The translations under genes and the position numbers were made by a program. The notes beneath the pieces are model-generated. The model did not search any database. It had not been told where the DNA came from and saw nothing but the letters and a program-made list of their open reading frames with translations. Shown here in pieces: positions 34,003 to 55,903 of a DNA stretch of 64,000 nt; positions within the stretch are counted from its first letter, which is position 1, and every line of letters begins with the position of its first letter. The stretch is from Scylla paramamosain (Eukaryota; Arthropoda; Malacostraca; Decapoda; Portunidae): positions 10,453,368 through 10,517,367 of the forward strand of contig NC_087183.1 of the NCBI RefSeq assembly GCF_035594125.1, given 5' to 3'.

Positions 34003-34372
34003 TGGCGGTGGTGGTGGTGGTGGTGCGTGCCAGGCCTTGAGTGACAGGACAACAGTGGCTTCTCGGTGCTGATGGAACTGTGACTGTTTCTAGTGAACTG
34101 TATATGAGTGACGCCCAAGCGGGGATACAGATTAAGACGGCGCCAGGGAAGGAGGCAGCGCTCACACCCTCGACCTGCCGTGGTGCCAAGTTCGTCCCCC
34201 TGGCGGAGTGGTGGCAGGAGGCGCTGGTCTGGGCTGCCGATACTTTCCTGTGACTTGTAACCTTCCTTTGGGGCACAGGATCGTGTATAGAGGAACGGAG
34301 CGCGGCCTCCTATGGTGTATTATAGGGATTCTTTTCTTTCCACCGTGGCCACAAATGATGAACAGGAGGCAT

Positions 34373-34412
<40 letters not shown>

Positions 34413-34680
34413 ACGCAAGGCATCACGTCTTGCTGCTGCAGGGTAATGGTGGTCTTCATACACAGTTTACGGATCATAATAAGAATAGCTTCTGCGGACC
34501 TGAAAATAAACAAGTGCCCCCTGAGCTATTTTATCTTTATTTTATTTATTTTTGTGGAAGTAACACAGATGCATCTTTGATCAAAGCTATATTTGTACTT
34601 GGTGTTATATCTACAGTGTACACTAGTGACTGTTAGGAGATGCTGTGCACAAGTCAACCAATAAATAACCCAGAAATATA
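34003..34680 (+). other. Probable K2P 3' UTR
   Basis: The sequence after the stop falls gradually in G/C. It contains a (GT)n run at 34374-34410 and AATAAA motifs at about 34505-34510 and 34660-34665. No other coding sequence is recognised. Confidence 0.5.
34660..34665 (+). terminator. Candidate K2P polyadenylation signal
   Basis: AATAAA about 660 bp past the K2P stop; an earlier candidate is near 34505. Choice between them is not possible here. Confidence 0.4.
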
Positions 34681-35205
34681 ACGATGTTTCTCTCTCTGTG
34701 TTTGCTTACTCCGGTCCACAAGCATAAAGTTGTCTGCCACCCAAATTAAGAAAATGTAGGTGGGTAAAGAAGGGTTTGGGCACGAGGCAGAAATAGACAA
34801 GAACAAAGAAACATTTGAAGAGGATGTGATAGTGTCAAGATGAGAGGGTGAAGGTCAGGTGGGAGGCAGTGGTGAAAGAGGAAGGGAGGGAGGAAGGGAG
34901 GGAGAGAGCCATGTCGTCGCTAATAAGCAAAAATGTGAGGAAAGAGGAGAAGTAGTAAATGAGGAGCTTCCCAACTGCCTGTGTTAAGGAAGGCACCGCC
35001 ACGCCTGGGGTCCTGCGTGACACGGAGCGAGTCACGGTACACCTTTAAGATGCCCAGGAACGCGAGTCTGCCGGAGAGAAAAGCAACAGTGATCGTAAAC
35101 CCAGAAAATGCTTGACTAAGAGCCTCTATTATTTCCCCTGGAGGAGAGAACATACTGTCTCTACGTGTACATTCAGTCACTGTCAGGAGTATGTTAACCT
35201 AAATT

Positions 35206-35206
<1 letters not shown>

Positions 35207-35282
<76 letters not shown>
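35207..35282. repeat. (AG)n microsatellite
   Basis: An AG run of about 76 bp. Confidence 0.97.
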
Positions 35283-35284
<2 letters not shown>

Positions 35285-35653
35285 AGGGTGACCTAGAATT
35301 CCCTAAAAGAAGCCAGGCATGTGCCCCAATAGTCCTAAGGGTGATCTATTTATCGTGACTTACTCACGGAATCTGTGTTATCATTGCGTTCTTTCCATGT
35401 ATAAACATGTAAATTAAGTATGAAAGGAAAACCAAGAGGAATAGCGTATCTATCTGTCTCTCTTCTTCCCCTCAATGTGTGTGTGTGGAGGGAGAGAAAC
35501 GGGAGCCAGTCTCAGTCACCTTGCTAACGCTCACAGGATTTCTTTTATCACGATCATCTCTCAAGTTTATGGCTTCAAAACTGTACCTAACTTCTTCCCG
35601 AAACCGTGCCACCGAAATAATTCTTGCGTATGCTCGTTTTTATATATTATGAA

Positions 35654-35712
35654 TGTGTGTGTGTGTGTGTGTGCGTGTGTGTGTGCCCCCCCTCCAACAC
35701 ACACACACACAC

Positions 35713-35752
<40 letters not shown>
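35654..35752. repeat. (TG)n then (CA)n: inverted-repeat microsatellite
   Basis: About 32 bp of TG repeats (35654-35685), a C-rich spacer of about 11 bp, then about 55 bp of CA repeats. The two halves are reverse complements, so a single strand can fold into a long hairpin. Confidence 0.9.
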
Positions 35753-35756
<4 letters not shown>

Positions 35757-35997
35757 CACTCTTGGCTCGTATCCTCAGTGGGACAAGAGACGTACTTAGG
35801 TTTTGTAGAGGGACAACACACGGTCTTGGAGGGTGTGCGTGGCGATGACAAGTGAGCTGCCAAACCAAGCGAGACTGATTGACTGCGTCACGTTCAAATC
35901 TGCCCTTGCTTCCTCCATACCCGTAACTTCAGTAGTCTATGGTCTTCCACGTGAGACGATACCGTACATACACTTAAATAATCTATCCAGTTATTAA

Positions 35998-36178
35998 CCC
36001 TTTCACTGCTAGACACTTTTTTTCATAATTGCTAACATTTTAAACCTTGATTATATGTACTTTTGTCTCTTAAATAGTATTTTGTGGCCAAGAAAAGACA
36101 AAATTGATCTTTTATCCTTTTTCCTGTGTTCACATAAATAACACTGACTGTTAAAGGATGATCATAGCAGTGTAAGGG
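35998..36178. mobile_element. PiggyBac-like MITE
   Basis: It is flanked by TTAA on both sides (35994-35997 and 36179-36182). It begins CCCTTTCACTGCTA and ends TAGCAGTGTAAGGG, whose reverse complement is CCCTTACACTGCTA: 13 of 14 bases match. A TTAA target site with ends starting CCC and finishing GGG is the piggyBac superfamily pattern. The 181 bp body has no coding potential. Confidence 0.8.
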
Positions 36179-36594
36179 TTAAAGTGCTGATTATCTGCCT
36201 GAAAGTGTCATAATTTGCCCTTCACACGTTGAATGAAAGAAAATAAGACAGTAAAGACTTCCGAGATCAGAAACCGTATACCAAAACGATTCATCGTCTC
36301 ATCGCGGCCGCTTTACACAGGGTACAGAGGGAGCTAATGAGGTTTTCGAGAGTATTTTCATAAGTGTAGTGACAGTTTAATAAGAATTATGAACCATCAA
36401 TAGGACAAAAACATCCCTGAAAATCCGATTTATGTTCTCTACGGTCTTTGAAAACAGTCCATAAGAAAACCCGAAAAATTTAAGAGCAAGAATGCGAGAC
36501 CTCAAGGAGCTAAATGAAACACTGATACAAAGCGTGAAGCGCCTATTGTTACCAGCTCAGCGATGAAGTCTCGTTAATAATTCTCACGTCATAT

Positions 36595-36763
36595 GAAATG
36601 AATGGAACAGACTCGGTAGTTAAGTTGTTAGTTTTGCGTCATTGAAAAACTTTAAGAGAAGATTAGACAAATTCAACAACAAGGATGGTAGGTGGAAATA
36701 GAAAGTTATGTTTCATACAGACTGCCACGTGTTGGCCAAATGGCTTCTTGCAGCTTCCCTTAC
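36595..36763 (+). mobile_element. Short 3' fragment of the LINE family seen at 26349-26905
   Basis: Plus-strand sequence matches the end of that element: GAATGGAACAGACTCGG, TTTAAGAGAAGATTAGACAA, GGTGGAAATAG (stop codon of the frame), TTTCATACAGACTGCCACGT and CTTCTTGCAGCTTCCCTTA. It is 5'-truncated and degenerate. Confidence 0.85.
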
Positions 36764-37041
36764 TTTTTTATACATTATTTCATCGTGCCTGCCATGGTGG
36801 TGGGCAGATAACATTAGTATGAAGGAAAAGTAAGCAACGTAACGTTCACTCATTTTGACGAGTACTGTATACCACCAACACTCACCAGCCAGTGTTAGAA
36901 AACAGTGAACAAGAGAGTGGTGAGTCACAGGTGAGTCTAGAATGATTGCTCAGCTCATTTAGGCGCCAAGAAGTGAGCTAAAAATGAGGAAAAGAAATCA
37001 CAGGGTGGTTTATGAACAAGAAAGAAAAAGGCACACATGTG

Positions 37042-37044
<3 letters not shown>

Positions 37045-37121
<77 letters not shown>
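37045..37121. repeat. (TC)n microsatellite
   Basis: A TC run of about 77 bp. Confidence 0.97.
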
Positions 37122-37124
<3 letters not shown>

Positions 37125-37358
37125 ATTTAGCTTGATCGCCAAGACTTTTCCTGATTAGCCATGGGGATAAGAAGTCAGATGAAGATGGAGGGCGTGCCAT
37201 CCTTCGCTCCCTCGACGCCCCATAGAAAAGTTTCGTCGCCACTCAGGTTGTCGCAAATTTCTCTGTACCCTCGCCACTCCAGCTTCCCAACTACATATTG
37301 TTTTTCCCTCAATAGCAGCGTAAAAATAATGAGTAGTATATCTTCCTGTCCAGATCAA

Positions 37359-37360
<2 letters not shown>

Positions 37361-37405
<45 letters not shown>
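37361..37405. repeat. (GT)n microsatellite
   Basis: A GT run of about 45 bp. Confidence 0.95.
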
Positions 37406-37409
<4 letters not shown>

Positions 37410-37515
37410 CCTCGAGAGCGAGTTACGCGTTTCATAATAATAAAGAAAAAAAAAAAAGAGCGAATTTCCAAGATAAATTTATGTGTGCCAAATCTGTAAA
37501 CACCTTAATATGAAT

Positions 37516-37833
<318 letters not shown>

Positions 37834-37912
37834 ATGAGATTATTGATACCTGACAAATATCAAAATACCATCGACTTGCTTTCAACAATATACTCGTAGA
37901 ATTATCAGAAAG

Positions 37913-38021
<109 letters not shown>

Positions 38022-38361
38022 ATAGTGACACATATCACATGTCCGCATTTCCTTCCTAACTCTGCATCACATTATAAATAGTACATTTATCTATATCAAA
38101 TCTCGACTCTTTCAATGCTTTTATACGTTATTTCTAAAAAGACTCTATTAATATGAGTCTCATACATCCTACAATATTCCTAAACACATAATAAGATGGA
38201 CAAATCGATGGACGCACAGGCGACAGTCAGGTGTTTCATCCCAGTGGCCGAAGTTTGCTAGTGCCCGATGCTGTCACTATGCCAAATCATAACTAATTCG
38301 TTTTACCGCCTCCGGACAGCTGAGCATCATGATATATTGGTCGCGGAACTAGTGCAGCTTC

Positions 38362-38368
38362 ATAAATA
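38362..38368 (+). promoter_or_regulatory. Possible TATA element upstream of orphan frame
   Basis: ATAAATA, with ATTGG about 30 bp upstream (near 38336). It would place a start site near 38390-38400, upstream of the ATG at 38536. Weak evidence. Confidence 0.25.
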
Positions 38369-38535
38369 GAGGCAGCATGAAGTGTTTCCCCGTCCTGTAC
38401 GCCCAGTGCGCCGCCCACGCCACTCCCCGCATTCCCCACACCACCCACGGGCCTCGCCACGCTTGTCACCCGCGTTTGTCTGCTAAAAGTTCTTGTTTCT
38501 TTAAGTACCGGCGCGAGTCGAGTTGTGTGAAAGCC

Positions 38536-38853
38536 ATGCCGGGAATATTCACAGGAAATGTTTTAATATATATTTTGCTTGTCATTTCTCCTTACATGCT
38601 GCATCCCACTGACGCGAACGAAATCATAGGTCTTCTTGCCGGGTTATTATTAAAAGTATTCCCTGCCACTCCAGTGCTCGTGGCTCAGCTCCAGTACCTA
38701 CGCAGCGCACCCCTGTGGATTGCACAAACGCATGACCCGATGTTTACAAACAAAGGCGTGTTGATAAACAGAGCTGTATGCAGCAGACCCCTGACGACAT
38801 GTGGTTTGCTGAAATATAGGGAACATTTAATCCTTGGAAATGACCAAGAATGA
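38536..38853 (+). CDS. Unrecognised frame of 105 aa with signal-peptide-like start
   Basis: I do not recognise this protein. The frame is also open back to an ATG at 38377 (158 aa), but the ATG at 38536 has better context (AAGCCATGC) and gives MPGIFTGNVLIYILLVISPY, a plausible secretion signal of about 29 residues. The remainder (LLAGLLLKVFPATPVLVAQ) has a second hydrophobic stretch and several Cys. There is a possible TATA element upstream. It may equally be a chance open frame in moderately G/C-rich DNA, or a first exon whose partner was not found. Confidence 0.25.
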   Translation: MPGIFTGNVLIYILLVISPYMLHPTDANEIIGLLAGLLLKVFPATPVLVAQLQYLRSAPLWIAQTHDPMFTNKGVLINRAVCSRPLTTCGLLKYREHLILGNDQE

Positions 38854-39927
38854 GAGGAAAATTTTGATGAAACAAAAGGAAAATTACGCAATGTAAAAGA
38901 TGAATGCATTTAAAGTCATTGAAACTTTTGCTTGCTGTAGTTTTTAAGTTAAGGAGCTATTGATGCATTGAGGCTTTGTCAAGATGTAATTATCAATTTA
39001 AGAACTTTGTCACTATGAAACAGAGTATGAAGTCTCTAGAGTTGACAGTCTCTCACACAATTAACAAAGCACTTACACTCATACTCGTATATTCACCATG
39101 AGAAGATTAGGTCAAGCCGGAGTTGGTCCAGTTACGTAACTGGACTGAATAGCTACCTGGCAGAAAACTTGAGATTAATTTATATTTATCTCTTCTTATA
39201 ATAAATGTTGCAACAATCATAAGTCAACTATCAATTAAGGTGAGGGGTTATTGTATTCACCATAAGAATTACGAAAGTTTGCAACAGGAAACTTGAGTGA
39301 AGGTGTTGCTTGTGGAGGTAATACGATAAGGATTGATCTGAGGTCGAGTTATTCTGGTCCTCCCATTGTGACACAGGAAAACAAACAAATGTCACTCGGA
39401 CCCAAGCGCATGGTTATTGGTTCGATAATCATTGTCCCATGTATTTTTTCTCCTTAATCAGTTATAAGAGTTATAGATTGATTTTATTATGATTCTGTAT
39501 TATGAGACGTTTGTCCGGGCTTTCGTAACGACTATTTCTTTAGACCACATCGATTATTAGTCGTGTTCTCGTGGGTGTCTTTCCCATTAACGATACAATT
39601 TCCTTGTTACACTATTACTATAATTATGAAAATCCCCCAACGTCTTTTGCATGAGCCTCTTAAAAATAGACGAGATAAGACACGTGAGAATGTGCGCGAT
39701 ACTAACGGAAAATTTTACAATCTCTATCCTGCTCAGCTCCTTGACAACACAGTGCACGACTCTCTTGGGGCGGAAGAGGCGAAACATGATAACTTATTTC
39801 TTTGCAACTCATAATTAAATAAATGCACCGACAAAACAGATATATGGTGATTGAATAACGCTCTCACTCATTATGAATTGTCACATTAGCAAATGATGTG
39901 AAAACTGACGAAGAAGAAGAAAGAGGA

Positions 39928-40198
<271 letters not shown>

Positions 40199-40326
40199 TA
40201 GCTATGGTATCATATAGATCTATTTAGGTTATGGACCATAACAGCAGCAGTTAATACTACTAATGACGATTATGAAGGGAATCCATTACACGAAGACTTA
40301 ACCTGTAGAACATAACTACCTCTTAT

Positions 40327-40595
<269 letters not shown>

Positions 40596-42215
40596 AGCTT
40601 CTACTAATAAAAGAGTAGACGGCGGCCAGTAGCGACAGTACCCAAGCCACGCCTCTTCCCAAGGATCTTGCAGTTACTACATCTCCTATCAGACAGACAC
40701 TTTTAGAAGTCCGCAGAATTCGAATTAAGACGGTGCATGCTTTAGAAGTCAATGTTTAGTGAGATGGAGATCCCTGACATAAATGGATTATGACCGTGCG
40801 ATGAAGCCTAAGGGGCCGGATGTTTGCTCTTCCCCCTCCGCCACCAGCAGGGGAGTGAGGGGACCGCGCCTGGCACCCCACGGCATGTTAAATACTGCGC
40901 GTCTCTACAAACTAAAAATAACTCGCGTGTCTCCGTTTTTTCTTACGCCAGACTGAGATAAACGGTAGCGTAGCATCTCGGCTTTATTTCTCCTAAGTAG
41001 ATGTGCATTAATCACCATGTATCTCTTGCAACTAGAGCTAAAGTCTTTTATATTCATGGCAGTTCTTTTGTTCTCTTCACCGCTACAAAGGTTTATCGTC
41101 ATGTCTGCAGAGATAAGGTTTTGTGATGTTAAGATAAGAATGATTTGTTTATCTCCCCTTTATTCTGCTAACAAGATAATGCACCGAGGAAGTAAACCAC
41201 TATTTTATCATTGCTATTACTAATGTATTTTGATATGACTGGAATACAGGGTCCGTATTCTGAAAATTTAAAATGACTGTAATCGTTTTTTTTTTTTAAT
41301 CCATTGGTGATGCAACATCCTTGTTAAATTATCACTAGAATAGCGAAACATACCTCTGGAAACCCCACTAACTCCCACCAGTGCCATTCAAAAGCAGTGG
41401 ATGTAAAATTTGCATAACTTAAAATTAATAGGTAAGTAAATAAAATAAACAAATAAAAAAATAAAGCTGATTGCAAGAGGATGAAGCTTTTACCTGTGTA
41501 ACCGAGACCGTTCATGGCGTTGGGTGATGAATGCTTCAGCCAGTTTAGCTGATGGGTGGCTATGACGTGAAAATGACTATAACGTTCTTCCCCGTCAACC
41601 GATGCATAAATTTCTGAGTCGAGTCAAGGTTATTTTAGTTTCATGAGTTGCTTACCTAAAGATAAACTTGAGTAATACATTGGATAAGCAAAGCAACAGC
41701 GTGGAATCTACTAAATCAGTCTTACTGATCCCTAACGCCATGCACAAGATGATTTTAGCCCGAATATGTATGAATACTGGAGTCTGATTGTAAATATCCA
41801 CATAAACATGGCATGAAAATAAAATATCCTCAACCTCTGTTTAGCTTTATGAAATGCCCATCTAGAGATATACTTGAGTTTAATACTAAATAATTATATA
41901 GATTAACATAACACACGGAAGAGCTCTTTACGTTTCTCTTTGATGCAGCTGTCTGTCAATAATTCAAGATGGCAGCAGCCTCACTTCTTAACCTTGAATA
42001 GTTAGTAAGTTAATGAGCTGCCAGGCCACCACCATGAGGATACACCCAGTAAACAAAGGTGTATAATGAGAACAGCAGTGTGCTCATCACCTACTTATAA
42101 GAGCGTGAGGGCGCCCAGTCATCAATAAAATTAACTTGTGTAGGAATGGAGAAATTTTACTAAAATAGTGGATGATGCAATATGTGGATCCTTTCATTGA
42201 GTGCTGCATTACTCT

Positions 42216-42340
<125 letters not shown>

Positions 42341-42793
42341 GGGTAGTTTAGCGTTAAATCATGTAAAAGTATCTTTGCACACAAGTTATACACCAATATC
42401 CCTCACAATGCAACTTACATTTCCATTTTGATCTTATCCTCAGCAAAGAGACAAATCAGTATGTATTTCAGGTATTTATAAAAGAACTTTCAAACATGCT
42501 TGCAAATATTGGTAGTGTGAATCCACACACTAATGAATAAACAAAAACAAAATTTCTAGAGAGGTTTTGCTGTGAATAATGTAATGAACATTAACACAAA
42601 CATACACTTAAATGTAATTAACCAATAAAAAGGTTCACAAACACAGGATATAAAAAATCTCTCTCTCTCCTTTTAATAATGAAATAGAATGAAAGTTGGA
42701 CAGACAATTGCTTGAATTATCACTGAAAATACTTAGTATATATTGTTCTCCATTAATTAGTCATCCAAGGAGAGCTTGTGTTCCTTAGCAAGT

Positions 42794-53562
<10,769 letters not shown>

Positions 53563-53563
53563 C

Positions 53564-55232
53564 CTGAAAACAAAATTGAGAAACAGCATGCAAACAAAAA
53601 ATACAAAAATACAATACAAACAAAAAATCAACTAAGACAAAAATATATATACTAGGTATGCTGGAAATTCAATATCCTGAAGAGGGTATTATTTCAGATT
53701 TACACTGTCATACTTTATAACAGTGGGAATGTGATTTTTGCATAAATTACTGGATTCTAAGAAACTTTATCTCTTTGAGTTTTCATGGGAAATCAATAGT
53801 TTTTAAAATAGACACAGGCACTTCCCCGAAAAACTCCCAAGACCTGATCCAGTAAGATAGGTTAAGTTAGTATCCCTGAGGGGGTCCAGGAGTTAGGTTA
53901 AGTTAGATTAGGGGTTGGGGGGCCAGGGGGTTGCAACTCCCCTGCTAGGTAAGGGGGGATAGAGGGATTATAGTGTAAATCTAAAAAAATTACTTTAAAG
54001 AGATCAACAGTGAAATTAATTAACTGAATCTAAAACTAGTCTAACCTAATCCTCAGATAAAAACACTAAGTTATTTCAGTATTTAATTCAATTTAGGGTA
54101 TTATGGAAACAACCTTCGCCAACAAATTTTCTACCACTGGCTACCACTGGGGAAAATTGTGACTTAAAAAAATAATGTTCTACGCATTGAAGGGACTAGC
54201 AATGAAACATGGCAGAATGCTGGATTAATCTAAACTTTATCTAACCTAGCCCTCATGCTAGATTAATCTAAACCTTATCTAACCTAGCCCTCGTGGGGAA
54301 GCGCTTATGTTATTTTAATATTATCCTGTATCATGCCCTTCCTGCCATGAGCACCCCACACCTGCTGGCTGGCGGCGAGGTGCTCCTGAGCCGTGACTGC
54401 TGCAAAGTACTTAGGGCGGGCGGCGCATCAAGGCTTCCCTGAGGCAGGGGGGACAGTCGGCCAGGCAGGTGTTGACGATTATACAGGTGCAGCCAGGTGT
54501 GTTGTCTGGTGTCAGGAATGCACAACGTTATGCACACATTAAGCCACACTGCAATCTCAAGTTTTTGTTATTACGAGGGCAAAGCGGTGGTTAAACTTGA
54601 AGATGGCTGGTTTGGTTTTGGTCTAAGGCGGTCTCAAACACGGAACAGCTGTCTTGGTTGGTTGCAATCGAAGCGCCACACAACGTGCTATACGTACGCC
54701 ATCTTTAAACTCTACTTTCGTAACAGAAATTGTTTTGAAAGTGTAGTATCTGCCATGAATGTCAAAGTAGTAAGAAATAATGTAAATCTTATTACAAAGT
54801 TCTATTTTCATGTCTAAAAATTTAAAACAATATCTTATTCTTGTCTACCGGACAGGGCAATATGGCAGCTTTGGTGGCATCATAATGTACTTCGATCAAT
54901 GTCAATTTATATCTGGTAAATCCTATTTTGAGTTAAGATTTATATATGAATATTCATTTATAGTGATTTTCGATATTTGAATGTGATCCTTAGTTCATTT
55001 TGGATCTACCGTGATTTTGTGTAAAAGAACAATTATGATTTGTTATTCAGATTCAAAACTCAAATGTCATACAACTAAAACAAAAATAAAAATGGTATCT
55101 TTATATTTCTGCAGATGATCGGCTACTAGTGTGACGTTATTATTGGTTTTTAATAAGATACAGTTCTAAATCTGAGATTATAGTGCATTGTTATTTACAA
55201 AAGGGAAGTGTGTGAGTGGCGGACGCAGTGCT
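53564..55232. other. Head-to-head ash2/slo intergenic region, ash2 side
   Basis: Probably holds an ash2 5' UTR exon and promoter (a G/C-richer patch at about 54340-54500), which I cannot delimit. A tandem pair of 38-bp units (54219-54256 and 54257-54294) sits in a tract rich in TTAGGTTAAGTTAG-like motifs (53866-53912 and onward). No other gene is seen. Confidence 0.5.
54219..54294. repeat. Two tandem 38-bp units
   Basis: Both units read CTRGATTAATCTAAAC then YTTATCTAACCTAGCCCTC; only three or so positions differ. Confidence 0.85.
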
Positions 55233-55382
55233 ACGTCATAGCTGTGAGAGACTCCCATTGGTGCATAGTATTAGTGCCACGCAAATCCAGGACTCTTATT
55301 GGGCACCTAGCCATGACGTCGCCACTACATATTAATGACGTCACGCACAGAGAAGCCTGCCATTGGCCGGCGGACTATATAT
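55233..55382 (+). promoter_or_regulatory. Putative slo core promoter: CRE-like sites, ATTGG boxes and TATA
   Basis: In order: TACGTCA (about 55233), ATTGG (55257-55261), ATTGG (55298-55302), TGACGTCG (55314-55321), a perfect CRE palindrome TGACGTCA (55336-55343), ATTGG (55362-55366), and TATATAT (55376-55382). ATTGG is an inverted CCAAT box, the NF-Y site. The TATA predicts transcription from about 55405, some 170 nt before the slo ATG. Use of these sites is inferred. Confidence 0.6.
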
Positions 55383-55429
55383 TGATTTGGCTGCGAGCAA
55401 CCCGAACGAGGGCGAGTTGCCGCCGTGCC

Positions 55430-55495
55430 ATGGGTCTGGCAGTTACGTTGGCTGTCCTGAGAGGAACTCACCCTTTCATTTACCTGACGATGTGA
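55430..55495 (+). promoter_or_regulatory. Upstream ORF 1 in the slo leader
   Basis: An ATG in strong context (GTGCCATGGG) opens a 21-codon frame, MGLAVTLAVLRGTHPFIYLT and a final M, ending at TGA 55493-55495. It lies between the predicted start site and the slo ATG. If translated it would be expected to limit slo translation. Confidence 0.45.
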
Positions 55496-55520
55496 TAGAC
55501 AATACACACTTTCTACTTTA

Positions 55521-55571
55521 ATGCAACCTTTGCATTATCTGACTGCGAGGCGGAGTGACATGAAGTGTTAA
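55521..55571 (+). promoter_or_regulatory. Upstream ORF 2 in the slo leader
   Basis: A 16-codon frame (MQPLHYLTARRSDMKC) with TAA at 55569-55571 ends two bases before the slo ATG at 55574. A second in-frame ATG at 55560 gives a 3-codon version. Confidence 0.4.
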
Positions 55572-55573
55572 CG

Positions 55574-55903
55574 ATGTCCAAAGATCCGGATCTCACCCAG
55601 CACTTGCAGGCAGACTGTCTAAAAGATCGAAAATGGTGGTGCTTCTTGCTCTCGAGTATCTTCACGTTCCTAGCAGGGATCTTCATAGTTCTGATATGGC
55701 GGGCCTTCTCCTTCCTCTGCTGCCGGAACAGGGATCCCAGCGAATATCAAAAACAGCAGGAGAAGGACAAGCTCCTCGCGCAGCAGGGGCAGCCCCCCGG
55801 CCAGCCCAAGCCCAAGAACCTGATGGAGGGAAACTTCGTCACGGAGGCCAAGGACTGGGCGGGGGAACTCATCTCGGGCCAGACCACGACGGGCAGAATC
55901 CTG
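55574..55903 (+). CDS. slo: Slowpoke (BK, Ca2+- and voltage-activated K+ channel), first coding exon
   Basis: BK channels open on depolarisation and cytosolic Ca2+ and repolarise neurons and muscle. This exon gives 110 residues and ends at a GTGAGT donor (55904). An extracellular N-terminus (MSKDPDLTQHLQADCLKDRK) precedes S0 at about 21-46 (WWCFLLSSIFTFLAGIF and onward to WRAFSFLCC). The S0-S1 loop ends FVTEAKDWAGELISGQTTTG, almost identical to insect Slo. An in-frame TGA at 55556-55558 supports the ATG at 55574. The next exon, expected to begin with S1, was not found before position 64000, so intron 1 exceeds 8 kb. Drosophila slo has alternative first exons, so other N-termini may lie elsewhere. 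Confidence 0.93.

Noticed and set aside
34920..35180. Minus-strand 86-codon frame
   Set aside because: A possible acceptor lies inside, but there is no homology, no partner exon and no promoter evidence.
55208..55495. Plus-strand 95-codon frame upstream of slo
   Set aside because: It overlaps the CRE/CCAAT/TATA block; only its last part, from the ATG at 55430, is plausibly within the transcript, as an upstream ORF.
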